From contig NZ_STGH01000003.1 in the NCBI RefSeq assembly GCF_005222785.1, forward strand, positions 124,001 through 188,000: a stretch of 64,000 bases of DNA, written 5' to 3'. Below the pieces are notes generated by a model. The model worked only from the letters and a program-made list of their open reading frames with translations. It was not told the origin of the DNA and searched no databases. How positions within the stretch are numbered: position 1 is the stretch's first letter; every line of letters begins with the position of its first letter. This document shows, piece after piece, positions 9,270-19,919 of this stretch. This stretch comes from Rhodobacter sp. SY28-1 (GTDB lineage Bacteria; Pseudomonadota; Alphaproteobacteria; Rhodobacterales; Rhodobacteraceae). A program made the translations under genes and the position numbers.

Positions 9270-10559
9270 TCAGCGGTGCCGCAGATCGACGTAATCCCTC
9301 TTGGCCGGGCCGATGTACAGCTGGCGCGGACGGCCGATCTTCTGGCCCTTCTCGGCGATCATCTCTTTCCACTGGCTGATCCAGCCCACGGTGCGCGACA
9401 GGGCGAAGATCGGCGTGAACATCGCGGTCGGGAAGCCCATCGCCTCGAGGATGATGCCGGAATAGAAGTCGACGTTGGGGTAAAGCTTCTTCGAGATGAA
9501 GTACTCATCCTCCAGCGCGATGCGCTCCAGCTCCTTGGCGACCTGGAGAAGCGGGTTGTTCTCGATGCCGAGAAGCCCCAGCACCTCGTCGGCCGATTCC
9601 TTCATCACCTTGGCGCGCGGGTCGAAGTTCTTGTAGACCCGATGGCCAAAGCCCATCAGGCGGAAGCCCGAGTTCTTGTCCTTGGCCTTGGCAATGAATT
9701 CCGGGATCCGGTCGACGGTGCCGATTTCCTTCAGCATCTCCAGGCATGCCTGGTTCGCGCCGCCATGGGCCGGCCCCCAGAGGCAGGCGATGCCGGCCGC
9801 GATGCAGGCAAACGGGTTCGCGCCCGAGGACCCCGCCAGACGCACGGTCGAGGTCGAGGCGTTCTGTTCGTGGTCGGCGTGGAGCATCATGATGCGGTCC
9901 ATCGCCTTTTCCAGGATCGGGTTGACCACATAGTCCTCGGCCGGGACGGCGAAGCACATGTTCAGGAAGTTGCCGGCATAGCTTAGGGCATTCTTCGGGT
10001 AGACGAAGGGCTGGCCCACCGAATACTTGTAGGCCATCGCGGCGATCGTCGGCAGTTTCGCGATCATCCGGATCGCAGCAACCTCGCGCTGCCAGGGGTC
10101 ATTGATGTCGGTCGAGTCGTGGTAGAAGGCCGCCATTGCGCCGACCACGCCCACCATTGTCGCCATCGGATGCGCGTCGCGACGGAAGCCGCGGAAGAAG
10201 TAGTGCATCTGTTCATGCACCATCGTGTGACGGGTCACGCGGCTGGTGAAATCGGCAAGCTGGGCTGCCGTCGGCAGTTCGCCGTAAAGCAGCAGGTAGC
10301 AGACTTCGAGATGGGTTGATTTCTCGGCCAACTGCTCGATCGGGTAACCGCGATACAGAAGCTCGCCCACGTCGCCGTCGATGTAGGTGATCGCGCTTTC
10401 GCAGGCGGCAGTCGAGGTGAAGCCCGGGTCGAAGGTGAAGACGTCCGCCTCGCCATAGAGCTTGCGAATGTCCAGCACATCGGGGCCGAGAGTGGGTTTG
10501 TGCACGGGCAGATCGTAGGTCTTCCCGTTCAGTTCAAGCTTGGCGATGGTGTCCGACAT
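9270..10559 (-). CDS. gltA: Citrate synthase (type I)
   Basis: Condenses acetyl-CoA with oxaloacetate at the entry to the TCA cycle. At 429 residues it is the hexameric Gram-negative type. Visible are the N-terminal small beta domain ([19 protein letters not shown]), [40 protein letters not shown] with a catalytic His, the [14 protein letters not shown] segment and the second active-site His in [16 protein letters not shown]. The following [17 protein letters not shown] carries the active-site Asp. It is a single gene with its own terminator. Confidence 0.97.
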   Translation of the reverse strand: MSDTIAKLELNGKTYDLPVHKPTLGPDVLDIRKLYGEADVFTFDPGFTSTAACESAITYIDGDVGELLYRGYPIEQLAEKSTHLEVCYLLLYGELPTAAQLADFTSRVTRHTMVHEQMHYFFRGFRRDAHPMATMVGVVGAMAAFYHDSTDINDPWQREVAAIRMIAKLPTIAAMAYKYSVGQPFVYPKNALSYAGNFLNMCFAVPAEDYVVNPILEKAMDRIMMLHADHEQNASTSTVRLAGSSGANPFACIAAGIACLWGPAHGGANQACLEMLKEIGTVDRIPEFIAKAKDKNSGFRLMGFGHRVYKNFDPRAKVMKESADEVLGLLGIENNPLLQVAKELERIALEDEYFISKKLYPNVDFYSGIILEAMGFPTAMFTPIFALSRTVGWISQWKEMIAEKGQKIGRPRQLYIGPAKRDYVDLRHR

Positions 10560-10656
10560 GGTTCTCCCCGGTCATGGCGGTCGTCCCCGGGCAGGGGGGC
10601 GGCCATTGGCTATCCTGCACCCCGGCTGGGGTGGGTTCAAGGCCGGGGGGCGGGCC

Positions 10657-12060
10657 TTATTCGGCGGCGTCCGACAGCCTGGCGACGGTTTCTTCCCGAC
10701 CGATGGTAAGCATCATGTCGTAAACCGAAGGTGTAACAGTTCGACCCGCAAGTGCGGCCCGCAGAGGCGCTGCCAGCTTCCCGAAGCCGATGCCGTTTTC
10801 GGCAGCAACATCGGTTAGGATCGGCTCCAGAGCCTCCTTTGTCCAGCTAGCATTTTGCAGGCGCGGCGTCAACGATTTCAGTATACCACGGGATACCGTA
10901 TCGAGAAACTCGATCGCCTTCGGGTCGGGACGGATGGGTCTTTCGATCAGCAGAAATGCCGCCTTTTCCATGAGTTCCGGGAAGGTCTTCGCGGATTTCT
11001 TGAGGAAAGGCAGGGCGGCTTGCATCCGGGTTTCTTGCATCGGTGTCAGCACTTCCTGGCCCGATGCAGCCAGGAAGGCCTTCAGTTCATGCAGCAGCGC
11101 AGCATCTTCGGCCATCGCCATGTGGTGGCCGCAGGTGTTTTCCAGCTTCTTGAAATCCAGCCGCGCGGGGGCGCGCCCGATGCCCGACAGGTCGAACATC
11201 TTCATCGCCTCGTCGCTGGTGAAGATCTCGGCATCGCCATGCGCCCAGCCCAGCCGCGTCAGGTAGTTGCGCATCCCCGCCGCCGGGTAGCCCATCGCCT
11301 GATACTCCTCGACCCCGGTCGCGCCGTGGCGCTTCGACAGCTTCTTGCCGTCCGGCCCGTGGATCAGCGGTATGTGGGCCCAGACTGGCACCGTCCAGCC
11401 CATCGCGTCATAGACCATCTGCTGGCGGGCGGCGTTGTTCAGGTGGTCGTCGCCCCGGATCACATGGGTGACGCCCATGTCATGGTCATCGACCACCACG
11501 GCCAGCATGTAGACCGGCGTCCCGTCGGACCGCAGGACGATCATGTCGTCCAGCGTCTCGTTCTTGATGACCACGCGGCCCTGGACCTGATCCTCGATGA
11601 TCGTCTCGCCGGTGCGGGGGGCCTTCATGCGGATGGCGTAGGGGGCATCCGGGTAGGTCGCGGGATCGGCGTCGCGCCAGGGGCTTTGGAAGACGGCGTA
11701 GCTTGCCCCTTCCGCCTCGCGCGCGGCGCGGTAGGCTTCGATTTCTTCCTTGGTAGAAAAGCACTTGTAGGCCGTTCCTCGCGCAAGCATTTCGCGCGCG
11801 ACCTCGGCGTGGCGGTCGCGGCGTTCGAACTGGCTGACGACGTCGCCATCCCAGTCAAGGCCCAGCCAGGTGAGGCCGCGCAGGATTGCCGCCGTCGCCT
11901 CGGGGGTGGATCGTTCGCGGTCGGTATCCTCGATCCGCAGCAGGAACTTGCCGCCGCGGCCGCGGGCGTAAAGCCAGTTGAACAGCGCCGTCCTTCCCCC
12001 ACCGATGTGCAGATAACCGGTCGGCGAAGGCGCGAAGCGGGTGACGACTTGGGCGGACAT
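10657..12060 (-). CDS. gltX: Glutamyl-tRNA synthetase
   Basis: Charges tRNA-Glu. A class I synthetase of 467 residues: the HIGH-type motif is in [23 protein letters not shown] (about residues 10-32), KMSKS-type is [14 protein letters not shown] (about 245), and the C-terminal anticodon-binding region ends [17 protein letters not shown]. The missing zinc-binding Cys cluster is normal for the alphaproteobacterial form. Alphaproteobacteria often carry two GltX paralogs; whether this one is discriminating cannot be judged here. It is divergent from comEC. Confidence 0.95.
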   Translation of the reverse strand: MSAQVVTRFAPSPTGYLHIGGGRTALFNWLYARGRGGKFLLRIEDTDRERSTPEATAAILRGLTWLGLDWDGDVVSQFERRDRHAEVAREMLARGTAYKCFSTKEEIEAYRAAREAEGASYAVFQSPWRDADPATYPDAPYAIRMKAPRTGETIIEDQVQGRVVIKNETLDDMIVLRSDGTPVYMLAVVVDDHDMGVTHVIRGDDHLNNAARQQMVYDAMGWTVPVWAHIPLIHGPDGKKLSKRHGATGVEEYQAMGYPAAGMRNYLTRLGWAHGDAEIFTSDEAMKMFDLSGIGRAPARLDFKKLENTCGHHMAMAEDAALLHELKAFLAASGQEVLTPMQETRMQAALPFLKKSAKTFPELMEKAAFLLIERPIRPDPKAIEFLDTVSRGILKSLTPRLQNASWTKEALEPILTDVAAENGIGFGKLAAPLRAALAGRTVTPSVYDMMLTIGREETVARLSDAAE

Positions 12061-12124
12061 CGGGCGTTAACCTTTCGGAAACCATGGCAGGCGTAGGATC
12101 GGCCCGGGTTTAGGCAATCGCGGG

Positions 12125-14251
12125 ATGGGAAACAAGGTGGCGCCCGACGGCTGGATCGCGGGAAGGCTTCTTTGGCCGCTTGAGGCGCTGCAGACCGCGC
12201 GCGGCACGCTGTTTCCCTGGATCACCGTCCTGATCGGCTGCGGGATCGGGGCTTGGTTCTCGGTCCTGCAGGAACCGGGTGCGGGAAGCTATGCGGTCGC
12301 GGCGCTGGTGCTGGCGGCGGGCGCGGGATTTGCCTGGCGCGGGGACACGCTGGCCCGTCCGCTTGCGCTGGCCGCTGCAGCGCTGGCCGTTGGCTGGCTG
12401 GCCGCCGGGATCCGCGCCCATTCGGTCTCTGCCCCGATGCTGGACTTTCGTTACTATGGCCCGGTCGAAGGGCGTATTGTCGGTATCGACCGCTCGCAAT
12501 CCGACGCTCTGCGGTTGACGCTGGACCGGGTCGTCCTGCGCGAAGTGGCGCCGGACCGGACGCCGGATCGGGTGCGGGTCTCGCTTCAGGGCGATCAGCC
12601 CTGGCTTGATCCGGTGCCGGGGCAGGTGGTGATCCTGACCGCTTCGCTTGCCGCGCCGGAAGGGCCGGTAGAGCCCGGGGGCTTCGACTTTCGCCGCATG
12701 GCGTTCTTCGAACGGCTGGGGGCGGTCGGCTATACAAGGACTCCCGTCCTGCTCCTGGAAGAGCCGGAGGTTGGCGCCCTGCCGATCGACCGCCTGCGCA
12801 GCCATCTGACCAAGGGGATGCTGGCCCATATGGACGGGCAGGCGGGGGCCTTCGCGGCGGGGGCAATGACCGGGGACCGGTCGGCCATCACCGAAGAGAC
12901 CGTCGCGGCGTTGCGGGACTCCTCTCTGGCGCATCTGCTGGCGATTTCGGGGATGAACATGGCCTTCCTGACGGGCTTCGTCTTTGCTCTGTTTCGCTAT
13001 GGGCTGGCCTTGATCCCCTTCGTGGCTTTGCGGGTGAATACCAAGAAGGTGGCCGCCGTCATCAGCCTTGCCGTTGCCCTGTTCTACCTGCTGCTTTCAG
13101 GGGCAAACGTGGCGACTGTGCGTGCCTTCATCATGATCGCCGTCTTTCTGGGTGCGGTGCTGTTGGACCGTCGCGCGCTGACCCTGCGGTCGGTGGCGAT
13201 TGCGGGGGCAATACTGCTGCTGGTCCAGCCGGAAAGCCTGTTGAACCCTGGCTTCCAGATGTCCTTTGCCGCCACCATCGCGCTGATCGTGGGCTCTGCG
13301 GCACTGGATGGCAGCGTCTACCGGCAACGCCTGCCGCGCTGGCTGATGCCGGTCTTCACACTGGTGCTCAGCTCGGTGATCGGCGGCTTTGCCACCGCGC
13401 CCTATGCGGCGGCGCACTTCAACCGGTTCACGGACTATGGGCTTCTGGCAAATCTTCTGACCGTCCCGGTCATGGGGGCAGTCATCATGCCTGCGGGCGC
13501 GCTGGCGGCGCTGCTGGCCCCCATCGGGTTGGCGGGGCCGCCGCTTTGGGCGATGGAGCAGGGCGCGCGCTGGATTCTGTTCGTCGCGCACTGGATTGGC
13601 GGGCTTAAAGGCTCGGTCACCGCGATCCCGGCGCCGGGCCCCGGTGTGCTGCCCCTGTTCACGCTGGGCGCGCTGTGGCTGATCCTGTGGCGCGGGCGAC
13701 TGCAACTGGCCGGCGTCCTGCCGGTGCTGGCCGCCTTCGCGCTGTGGGCGATGGCAGACCGACCGGCGCTGCTGATTTCGGGGGATGGCAAGCTTCTGGG
13801 CTTGGCCGGTCCAGAGGGGCGGGCACTGTCGGCGGCAAAGGGTGGGGGCTTCGCGGCGGAGAACTGGTTGCAGAACGATGGTGATCTGGTGGAGCAGGGG
13901 GCAGCGGCGGAACGGCCGGGGTTTGATGGGCCGAAAGGTGAGCGGCGCTTCGAACTGGCGGGCCTGCGCGGCGTCCAACTGAGCGGCAAGGGTGCCGAAG
14001 CGCGTCTGGGCGAGGCCTGCACGGGGGAAACGCTGGTGATCCTTGCCGCAAGGGCAGAGGCCGCTCCGGCAGGGTGCCGACTGATTGATGAGGCGGTGCT
14101 TGCGTCGACAGGACCTCTGGCGCTGTGGATTGCCGAGGACGGCGTCCGGATTGAACGCACCAAGCTAGCTCACAGACTGTGGTCACCGCCTGCGCCGCAG
14201 GTGAAATTGCCGGATCTGAAAGTGAAACCCGTCGCGCTGGCCGGTCAGTAG
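12125..14251 (+). CDS. comEC: ComEC/Rec2-family DNA-uptake channel
   Basis: A polytopic inner-membrane protein that would pass single-stranded DNA into the cytoplasm. The 708-residue protein starts with two to three membrane segments and a DUF4131 beta domain (residues 45-190). The competence domain (about 225-520) contains the signature [32 protein letters not shown] helices and [17 protein letters not shown]. The C-terminal part (after 540) is short and lacks the metallo-beta-lactamase HxHxDH motif, as in many alphaproteobacterial homologs. Its last seven bases overlap the convergent lexA gene. Whether the host is naturally competent is unknown. Confidence 0.9.
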   Translation: MGNKVAPDGWIAGRLLWPLEALQTARGTLFPWITVLIGCGIGAWFSVLQEPGAGSYAVAALVLAAGAGFAWRGDTLARPLALAAAALAVGWLAAGIRAHSVSAPMLDFRYYGPVEGRIVGIDRSQSDALRLTLDRVVLREVAPDRTPDRVRVSLQGDQPWLDPVPGQVVILTASLAAPEGPVEPGGFDFRRMAFFERLGAVGYTRTPVLLLEEPEVGALPIDRLRSHLTKGMLAHMDGQAGAFAAGAMTGDRSAITEETVAALRDSSLAHLLAISGMNMAFLTGFVFALFRYGLALIPFVALRVNTKKVAAVISLAVALFYLLLSGANVATVRAFIMIAVFLGAVLLDRRALTLRSVAIAGAILLLVQPESLLNPGFQMSFAATIALIVGSAALDGSVYRQRLPRWLMPVFTLVLSSVIGGFATAPYAAAHFNRFTDYGLLANLLTVPVMGAVIMPAGALAALLAPIGLAGPPLWAMEQGARWILFVAHWIGGLKGSVTAIPAPGPGVLPLFTLGALWLILWRGRLQLAGVLPVLAAFALWAMADRPALLISGDGKLLGLAGPEGRALSAAKGGGFAAENWLQNDGDLVEQGAAAERPGFDGPKGERRFELAGLRGVQLSGKGAEARLGEACTGETLVILAARAEAAPAGCRLIDEAVLASTGPLALWIAEDGVRIERTKLAHRLWSPPAPQVKLPDLKVKPVALAGQ

Positions 14252-14946
14252 CTGCGGATCAGCCCGACGAGGCGGCCCTGCACCTTGACCAGATGGTCGG
14301 GGAAGACCCGCGTCTCATAGGCCGGGTTGGCAGCTTCCAGCGCGATCATGTTGCCGCGGCGGCGGTAGCGTTTCAGCGTGGCTTCATGATCTTCCACCAG
14401 CGCCACGACGATGTCGCCGTTGTCGGCGGTCGACTGTTCGCGGATCACCACGATGTCGCCGTCGTTGATCCCGGCCTCAATCATGGAATCGCCTTTGACC
14501 TCAAGCGCATAGTGCTGACCCTTGCCGTACAGCATCGACCCGGGGACCGCGACGTGGTGCGACACTTCCGAGATCGCCTCGATCGGCACACCGGCAGCGA
14601 TCCGACCCATCACGGGCAGTTCCATCGCGTGCACGTTCGACACCGGCATCGCGCCGCGCGGCGGATCGACCTTGTCGCCGGTGATGACCTTGGGCGAGAA
14701 GCCGGTCTTCTCCATCGCCTCGGGCAGCTTCACGATTTCCAGCGCGCGGGCGCGGTGGGCGAGACGGCGGATGAAGCCGCGTTCTTCCAGCGCGGTGATC
14801 AGCCGGTGGATGCCCGACTTGGACCTCAGGTCAAGCGCATCCTTCATTTCGTCGAAGGAGGGCGGCACCCCGTCGCGGTCCATCCGCGTCTTGATGAAGT
14901 CGAGAAGTTCCAACTGCTTGCGTGTCAGCACGGGGTTCACTCCCAC
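14245..14946 (-). CDS. lexA: LexA repressor
   Basis: SOS repressor and self-cleaving serine protease, 233 residues. The winged helix is at residues 5-65 ([34 protein letters not shown]). The cleavage site Ala-Gly is in [13 protein letters not shown]. The catalytic Ser is in [15 protein letters not shown] (about 155) and the Lys in [12 protein letters not shown] (about 195). Translation probably begins at GTG 14946, since no ATG is in frame near the family start. A GTTC-N7-GTTC box precedes it, so it represses itself. It is the last gene of the trpGDC-moaC-moeA-lexA run but has its own promoter region. Confidence 0.96.
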   Translation of the reverse strand: MGVNPVLTRKQLELLDFIKTRMDRDGVPPSFDEMKDALDLRSKSGIHRLITALEERGFIRRLAHRARALEIVKLPEAMEKTGFSPKVITGDKVDPPRGAMPVSNVHAMELPVMGRIAAGVPIEAISEVSHHVAVPGSMLYGKGQHYALEVKGDSMIEAGINDGDIVVIREQSTADNGDIVVALVEDHEATLKRYRRRGNMIALEAANPAYETRVFPDHLVKVQGRLVGLIRSY

Positions 14947-14964
14947 ATCATGCGTTTACACAAT

Positions 14965-14979
14965 GTTCTGCCCGTGTTC
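14965..14979 (-). promoter_or_regulatory. LexA (SOS) box, GTTC-N7-GTTC
   Basis: GTTCTGCCCGTGTTC matches the alphaproteobacterial LexA operator exactly. It lies 18 bases before the lexA start codon. A TTGACA-like element follows at 14988-14993 (minus strand), so the box would block the promoter. Confidence 0.88.
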
Positions 14980-15010
14980 CCGGTTTGTGTCAAGAAATAT
15001 CCACAAGCGT

Positions 15011-16180
15011 CTAAAGCGGCAGGTAGGAAACCGTGTCCCCGGCGCGACAGGCGGGGGCCTCGATGGGCCGGATAAGGAGTGCATCCGCCTGCCCAAGGAT
15101 CGACAGCAGCGCCGAATCCTGCCGGTCGAAGGGCGCGATCTCGGGCATGCCGTCGGTAGGCGTCAGACGTGCCCGCATGTAATGCGCCCGGGGACCGTTC
15201 GACGGCAGGTCCACCGCCAGGCGGGCCTTGCGGGCTTGCGGTGCGGGGGCAGGCTGACCCAGCATCGCGCGCACCATGGGCAGAAGGAACAGATGCCCGC
15301 AGACGATGGCGCTGACCGGGTTGCCCGGCAGTCCCAGCATCGGTACGCCGTTCAGCCGCCCCGCCATCAAGGGCTTGCCGGGGCGCATGGCGATCTTCCA
15401 GAAGGCATGCTCCAGCCCGGCGGTCTTTCCCACCAGGTCATGATCCCCGACCGAGGCCCCGCCGATGGTCACGATCAGGTCGGCGCCCTCGGCCAGGCCC
15501 AGGACCGTGGCCAGCTCCTCGGCATTGTCCCGCGCGATGGGAAGCAGGCGGGCATGGCCACCTTCGGCCTCGACCATCGCCTTCAGGGCAAAGCTGTTCG
15601 AGGCGATGATCTGGTCGGGGCGGGGGTCTTCCCCTGGCATCACCAGCTCGTCGCCGGTGGCAATGATTGCGACGACGGGCTTGCGGGTCGCCTGAACCGA
15701 GGGGACGTTCATCGCGGCCAGCAGCGCCAGGTCATTGGCGCGAAGGCGGCGGGGTGAGAGGCTGTCTCCGGACCGGAAGTCCTGTCCCGCCGGGCGGATG
15801 TGGCTGGCGGTGTCGAGGCCTTCCTTCAGAAGGATCCGGTCGTCGAGCCGGACCACATCCTCCTGGATGATGACCCGCGTGGCCCCTTGCGGCACCGGGG
15901 CGCCGGTGAAGATGCGCACGGCCTGTCCCGGGCCGACCTGACCCTCGAACGCATGGCCCGCGCCCGCCTCGCCGATCACCAGGAAATTGTCGTCCGGTCC
16001 CGGGTTGCCCGCGACGGCATAGCCATCCATCGCCGACGCCGGGAACGGGGGCTGATCGCGGGTGGCAACAGCCGGGGCGCACATCCAGCGGCCCGCGGCC
16101 TCCGCAAGCGGTACGGCTTGCGGCGGCAAGCGAGAGGCAAGGGCCAGGCAGCGGGCAAGCGCCTCTTCAACCGAAATCAT
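15011..16180 (-). CDS. moeA: Molybdopterin molybdenumtransferase
   Basis: Inserts molybdate into adenylated molybdopterin. A 389-residue protein with the MoeA domain order: PFPASAMDGYAV (about 50-60), the domain-2 insertion (TGAPVPQGATRVIIQED), the MoCF-fold domain with VAIIATGDELVMPGE, NAEELATVLGLAEGADLIVTIGGASVGDHDLV, PGKPLMAG and LPGNPVSAIVC, then the C-terminal beta barrel. The start ATG overlaps the moaC stop, so the two are translationally coupled. Confidence 0.96.
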   Translation of the reverse strand: MISVEEALARCLALASRLPPQAVPLAEAAGRWMCAPAVATRDQPPFPASAMDGYAVAGNPGPDDNFLVIGEAGAGHAFEGQVGPGQAVRIFTGAPVPQGATRVIIQEDVVRLDDRILLKEGLDTASHIRPAGQDFRSGDSLSPRRLRANDLALLAAMNVPSVQATRKPVVAIIATGDELVMPGEDPRPDQIIASNSFALKAMVEAEGGHARLLPIARDNAEELATVLGLAEGADLIVTIGGASVGDHDLVGKTAGLEHAFWKIAMRPGKPLMAGRLNGVPMLGLPGNPVSAIVCGHLFLLPMVRAMLGQPAPAPQARKARLAVDLPSNGPRAHYMRARLTPTDGMPEIAPFDRQDSALLSILGQADALLIRPIEAPACRAGDTVSYLPL

Positions 16181-16656
16181 CAGGTCGCCTCGTAACGGCC
16201 TGATTTACCGCCATCTTTCAGGATCAACCGGATGCCGTCGATCACCATCGACTTCTCCACCGCCTTGACCATGTCATAGACCGTCAGCGCCGCCACGGAC
16301 ACAGCCGTCAGCGCCTCCATCTCGACTCCTGTCTGGCCCGAGGTCTTCACGGTCGCCTCGATCCTGACACCGGGAAGGCCCGGGTCGGCGGTCAGCTCCA
16401 GCGCGACCTTGGTGATGGGCAGCGGATGGCAGAGCGGGATCAGCTCGGAGGTCTTCTTGGCCGCCATGATCCCCGCCAGCCGCGCGACAGACAGGACATC
16501 GCCCTTCTTTGCACGACCTTCGGTGATGAGCGTGAGGGTCTCAAGGCTCATCCGAACGGCACCGACGGCGACCGCGACGCGATCGGTGACCGGCTTGCTC
16601 GACACATCGACCATATGGGCCTGGCCCCGGTCGTCGAAGTGCGAGAGGCCAGTCAC
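16180..16656 (-). CDS. moaC: Cyclic pyranopterin monophosphate synthase
   Basis: Second step of molybdenum-cofactor synthesis, converting the MoaA product to cPMP. Length is 158 residues. Family motifs are [41 protein letters not shown], with the catalytic His region, [31 protein letters not shown] and the final [18 protein letters not shown]. The start overlaps the trpC stop and the end overlaps moeA, so it sits in a tightly coupled operon. Confidence 0.97.
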   Translation of the reverse strand: MTGLSHFDDRGQAHMVDVSSKPVTDRVAVAVGAVRMSLETLTLITEGRAKKGDVLSVARLAGIMAAKKTSELIPLCHPLPITKVALELTADPGLPGVRIEATVKTSGQTGVEMEALTAVSVAALTVYDMVKAVEKSMVIDGIRLILKDGGKSGRYEAT

Positions 16657-17465
16657 AGCCCGCCCTGCGCGGTCAAGGGTTTGGCAAGGATCGCCCGGGT
16701 TGCGGCCGTCACGTCCGCCTGCCGCATCAGGCTTTCGCCGATCAGGAAGCAGCGCGCGCCGTATTGGGCGAGGTCGGCGAGGTCGTCCGCCGTGTAGAGC
16801 CCGCTTTCGGCGACGATCATCCGGTCTTCGGGGACGCGGCGGGCCAGACGGCGGGTGGTCTCCAGCGTGACCTCGAAGGTGTGGAGGTTGCGGTTGTTGA
16901 TGCCGATCAGCGGAGATTTAAGCAGCGCGGCGCGGTCCAGTTCCGCTTCGTCATGGACCTCGATCAGGACGTCCATGCCAAGGGCCATCGCGGCGGCTTC
17001 CAGGTCGGCGGCCTGCGTGTCATCTAGCGAGGCCATGATGAGCAGGATGCAATCCGCGTTCAGCGCGCGGGACTGGGTGACCTGGTAGGGATCGTAGAGG
17101 AAGTCCTTGCGCAGGCAGGGCAGGGACACGGCGTCATGGGCGGCGACAAGGTATTCGTCCGCGCCCTGGAAGCTGGGGGCGTCCGTCAGGACCGACAGGC
17201 AGGTCGCCCCCCCGGCCTCATAGGCTTTCGCCAGCGCCGGAGGGTCGAAATCGGGGCGGATCAGGCCCTTGGAGGGGCTCGCCTTCTTGATCTCGGCGAT
17301 CAGGCCGTAGCCGGTCAGCGTCGCGTCCTTCAGCGCGCGGGCAAAGCCACGCGGAGGGGCGGCGGCCCTGGCGGCGGCTTCGAGGTCCGACAGCGGCACG
17401 GCGGCCTTGGCCTGGGCCACTTCCTCCAGCTTGTAGGCCTTGATGCGGTCGAGGATCGTGGTCAT
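16653..17465 (-). CDS. trpC: Indole-3-glycerol phosphate synthase
   Basis: Converts CdRP to indole-3-glycerol phosphate in tryptophan synthesis. A 270-residue TIM barrel: [16 protein letters not shown] (beta1, catalytic Lys), [83 protein letters not shown] and the phosphate-binding [10 protein letters not shown]. It is monofunctional, with no TrpF fusion. It lies 12 bases after trpD. Confidence 0.97.
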   Translation of the reverse strand: MTTILDRIKAYKLEEVAQAKAAVPLSDLEAAARAAAPPRGFARALKDATLTGYGLIAEIKKASPSKGLIRPDFDPPALAKAYEAGGATCLSVLTDAPSFQGADEYLVAAHDAVSLPCLRKDFLYDPYQVTQSRALNADCILLIMASLDDTQAADLEAAAMALGMDVLIEVHDEAELDRAALLKSPLIGINNRNLHTFEVTLETTRRLARRVPEDRMIVAESGLYTADDLADLAQYGARCFLIGESLMRQADVTAATRAILAKPLTAQGGL

Positions 17466-17477
17466 CGGCGGTCTTTC

Positions 17478-18491
17478 TCAGGCATTCGTCAGGCGGCGCA
17501 GGGCCTCGACCTTGGCTTTCGCAGCGCCGGAGTCGATGGACTCACGGGCCAACGCCACGCCCTCGGTCAGGGTTCCCGCCTTGTCGGCCACCAAAAGGGC
17601 AGCGGCGGCGTTGAGGAGGACCGCGTCGCGGTAGGCCCCGGGTGCCCCGTCAAGAAGCGCGCGGAAGGCTGCCGCGTTTTCCGCCGGGGTGCCGCCAAGG
17701 ATGGCTTCGAACGGGTGGGGCGTCAGCCCGGCGTCTTCCGGGTGGACGGTGAAGTCGCGCACCGCCCCGTTTTCGACGGCGGAGACGGAAGTTGGTCCGC
17801 AGATGGTGATCTCGTCGGTGCCGTCCGAGCCGTGGACGAGCCAGGCCTTCTCGGACCCCAGGGTGAGGAGCGTTTCGGCCATTGGACGGATGAGCGCGTC
17901 GGAGAAGGCGCCGGTCAGCTGGCGCTTGACCCCGGCGGGGTTGGTCAGGGGGCCGAGGATGTTGAAGATCGTGCGGGTGCCAAGTTCGGCGCGGACCGGC
18001 ATGACATGGCGGATCGCCGGGTGGTGCATCGGGGCCATCATGAAGCCGATCCCGGCTTCGGCCAGGCACTTCTCCACGATGTCAGGGCCGACCATGACGT
18101 TGAGGCCAAGTTCGGTCAGCGCGTCGGCCGCGCCGGATTTGGAGGAGAGGTTGCGGTTGCCGTGCTTGGCGACGGTGACACCGGCTCCGGCCACGACGAA
18201 GGCGGTGGCGGTGGAGATGTTGAGCGTGCCCTTGCCGTCGCCGCCGGTGCCGACGATGTCCATGGCACCGGCCGGGGCCTTCACGGCGTTGCATTTGGAC
18301 CGCATCACCGATGCCGCGGCGGCGTATTCGTCGACCGTCTCGCCCCGGGTGCGAAGCGCCATCAGGAAGCCGCCCATCTGGGCGGGCGTTCCTTCGCCCT
18401 CGAACAGCGCATTGAAGGCGGCTTCGGCCTCGGCGCGGGTGAGGGGGCGGTTGGCGGCAATGCCGATCAGGGGCTTGAGGGTGTCGCTCAT
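17478..18491 (-). CDS. trpD: Anthranilate phosphoribosyltransferase
   Basis: Transfers phosphoribose to anthranilate. A 337-residue protein with the PRPP-binding [28 protein letters not shown] (about 75-105), [30 protein letters not shown]-type [21 protein letters not shown], and [13 protein letters not shown]. Its start overlaps the trpG stop by four bases. A monofunctional TrpD, separate from TrpG. Confidence 0.97.
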   Translation of the reverse strand: MSDTLKPLIGIAANRPLTRAEAEAAFNALFEGEGTPAQMGGFLMALRTRGETVDEYAAAASVMRSKCNAVKAPAGAMDIVGTGGDGKGTLNISTATAFVVAGAGVTVAKHGNRNLSSKSGAADALTELGLNVMVGPDIVEKCLAEAGIGFMMAPMHHPAIRHVMPVRAELGTRTIFNILGPLTNPAGVKRQLTGAFSDALIRPMAETLLTLGSEKAWLVHGSDGTDEITICGPTSVSAVENGAVRDFTVHPEDAGLTPHPFEAILGGTPAENAAAFRALLDGAPGAYRDAVLLNAAAALLVADKAGTLTEGVALARESIDSGAAKAKVEALRRLTNA

Positions 18492-19075
18492 GCCGGGACC
18501 TTGGCTTTCGCTTCGTCAAGGAAGTTCCGCAGAAGCTGGTGGCCGTGTTCCGAGGCGATGGATTCCGGGTGGAACTGGACGCCTTCGATCAGGTGGTGGC
18601 GGTGGCGCAGGCCCATGATCGTGCCGTCTTCGAGCCAGGCGGTGACTTCGAGGTCGGCGGGAAGCGTGGCGCGGTCGACGACGAGGGAATGATAGCGGGT
18701 CGCCTGGAAGGGCGAGGGCAGGCCGCGGAATACGCCTTTGCCGGAATGGTACATGGTGCCCATCTTGCCGTGGACGATCTCGTGGCAGCGGACGACGTGG
18801 CCTCCGAAGGCCTCACCGATGGTCTGGTGGCCGAGGCATACGCCGAGGAGGGGGATGCCGACAGTGGCGGCGGCCTTGGTGAGCGGCAGGCAGATCCCGG
18901 CGGCGGCGGGATCGCAGGGGCCGGGGGAAAGGACGATGACCTCCGGGGCCATCGCGATCACGTCCTGGACTTCCAGCGCGTCGTTCCGCTTCACGACCAC
19001 GTCTGAGCCAAGCTCGCCCAAGTAGTGGACGAGGTTGTAGGTGAAGCTGTCGTAGTTGTCGATCAGGAGGAGCAT
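18488..19075 (-). CDS. trpG: Anthranilate synthase component II (glutamine amidotransferase)
   Basis: Supplies ammonia from glutamine to TrpE. A 195-residue class I amidotransferase: [40 protein letters not shown], nucleophile Cys in [17 protein letters not shown] and the His-Glu pair in [14 protein letters not shown]. It heads the trpGDC-moaC-moeA-lexA run. Its partner trpE is about 13.8 kb away at 32838. Confidence 0.97.
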   Translation of the reverse strand: MLLLIDNYDSFTYNLVHYLGELGSDVVVKRNDALEVQDVIAMAPEVIVLSPGPCDPAAAGICLPLTKAAATVGIPLLGVCLGHQTIGEAFGGHVVRCHEIVHGKMGTMYHSGKGVFRGLPSPFQATRYHSLVVDRATLPADLEVTAWLEDGTIMGLRHRHHLIEGVQFHPESIASEHGHQLLRNFLDEAKAKVPA

Positions 19076-19233
19076 GGCGGACCCTAGGCGCGGCTACCGG
19101 CTGGTTATCGCCGATGCGGGGGGCGGTGTAAACCGGGGTTTCTGGCCGGCTGTCCACGCCGGACGGATTCTGTGGCCTAGGGAAATCAAGGGGTTGGGCG
19201 GCGGCCTTTGCGTGGTCTTTACCATGTGGCGAG

Positions 19234-19297
19234 CTCCTCGCTCCCTCCGGTCGTTCCTCGCGGGGACCACCGAGGAGCGACCGGAGGGAGCGAGGAG
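19234..19297. repeat. 27-bp inverted repeat, CTCCTCG family copy B
   Basis: Left arm 19234-19260 and right arm 19271-19297 pair at 26 of 27 positions around a 10-base loop. The right arm ends three bases from the cupin-gene stop, so it would terminate that gene on the minus strand. It shares CTCCTCGCTCC with copy A at 8459. No T-run follows. Confidence 0.75.
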
Positions 19298-19300
19298 GCC

Positions 19301-19696
19301 TCAGTCGTGGTGGATCACGTCGTCATCGGCAAGATAGGTCCCCGAGTCCACGGCGATCAGCACGACCGGCAGCCGTCCGGGATTTTCCAGGCGGTGCGGT
19401 CGGCCCAGCGGAATATGCGCGGCCTCGCCCTCGACCAGCAGCCGGGTCAGGACGCCGATGGTGATCTCGGCGGTGCCCTCGACGACGACCCAGTGCTCCG
19501 ACCGATGCATGTGGGATTTCAGAGAGGTCGACTCACCCGGGGCAAGGCGCAGCGACCGGACGCGGAAGCGGCTACCCTCGACCAGCACAACGGCAGGCGC
19601 CGGTCGGGCCTGGCCTTCAGCGTCGAAAGCCGTGGCGGACGTCTCGGCAAAGCCCTTGGCGGGCGATCCGTCCATTGTGTCATCTCCTTTCCCCAT
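19301..19696 (-). CDS. Cupin-domain protein, ManC/phosphomannose isomerase type II-like
   Basis: A 131-residue single cupin resembling the C-terminal isomerase domain of GDP-mannose pyrophosphorylase/PMI. The metal-binding motif 1 is LKSHMHRSEHWVVVEGTAEITIG (His-His-Glu, about 60-80) and motif 2 is IPLGRPHRLENPGRLPVVLIAV (about 95-115). No nucleotidyltransferase domain is present, so it may be a free-standing isomerase domain or a sugar-binding cupin. The start could be 19696 or the ATG seven codons later. Neighbours give no pathway. Confidence 0.75.
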   Translation of the reverse strand: MGKGDDTMDGSPAKGFAETSATAFDAEGQARPAPAVVLVEGSRFRVRSLRLAPGESTSLKSHMHRSEHWVVVEGTAEITIGVLTRLLVEGEAAHIPLGRPHRLENPGRLPVVLIAVDSGTYLADDDVIHHD

Positions 19697-19837
19697 GTCG
19701 GCAGGGTCGCAGCATGATGGTGAACCGCCGATTAACGGCTCTGGGTCATTTCAGGGCATTTTGGGGGCAGAGGTGACGGGTGCAAGGGCTGCCGCAGCTT
19801 TCAAACAGAGCGGCTGACGGCGCGAAGGCCTTTTGTC

Positions 19838-19870
19838 GGGCCACTCTGCGTGAAGGACGCAGAGTGGCCC
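19838..19870. terminator. 14-bp perfect hairpin after tdh
   Basis: GGGCCACTCTGCGT, loop gaagg, ACGCAGAGTGGCCC. It is 50 bases past the tdh stop and about 140 bases before the cupin gene, so it likely ends the kbl-tdh operon. No clear T-run on the minus strand. Confidence 0.6.
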
Positions 19871-19919
19871 GGGTCTTACTGCAGCGGGGATTTTGACGAA
19901 GGGAAAGCCGTTTCCGGTT

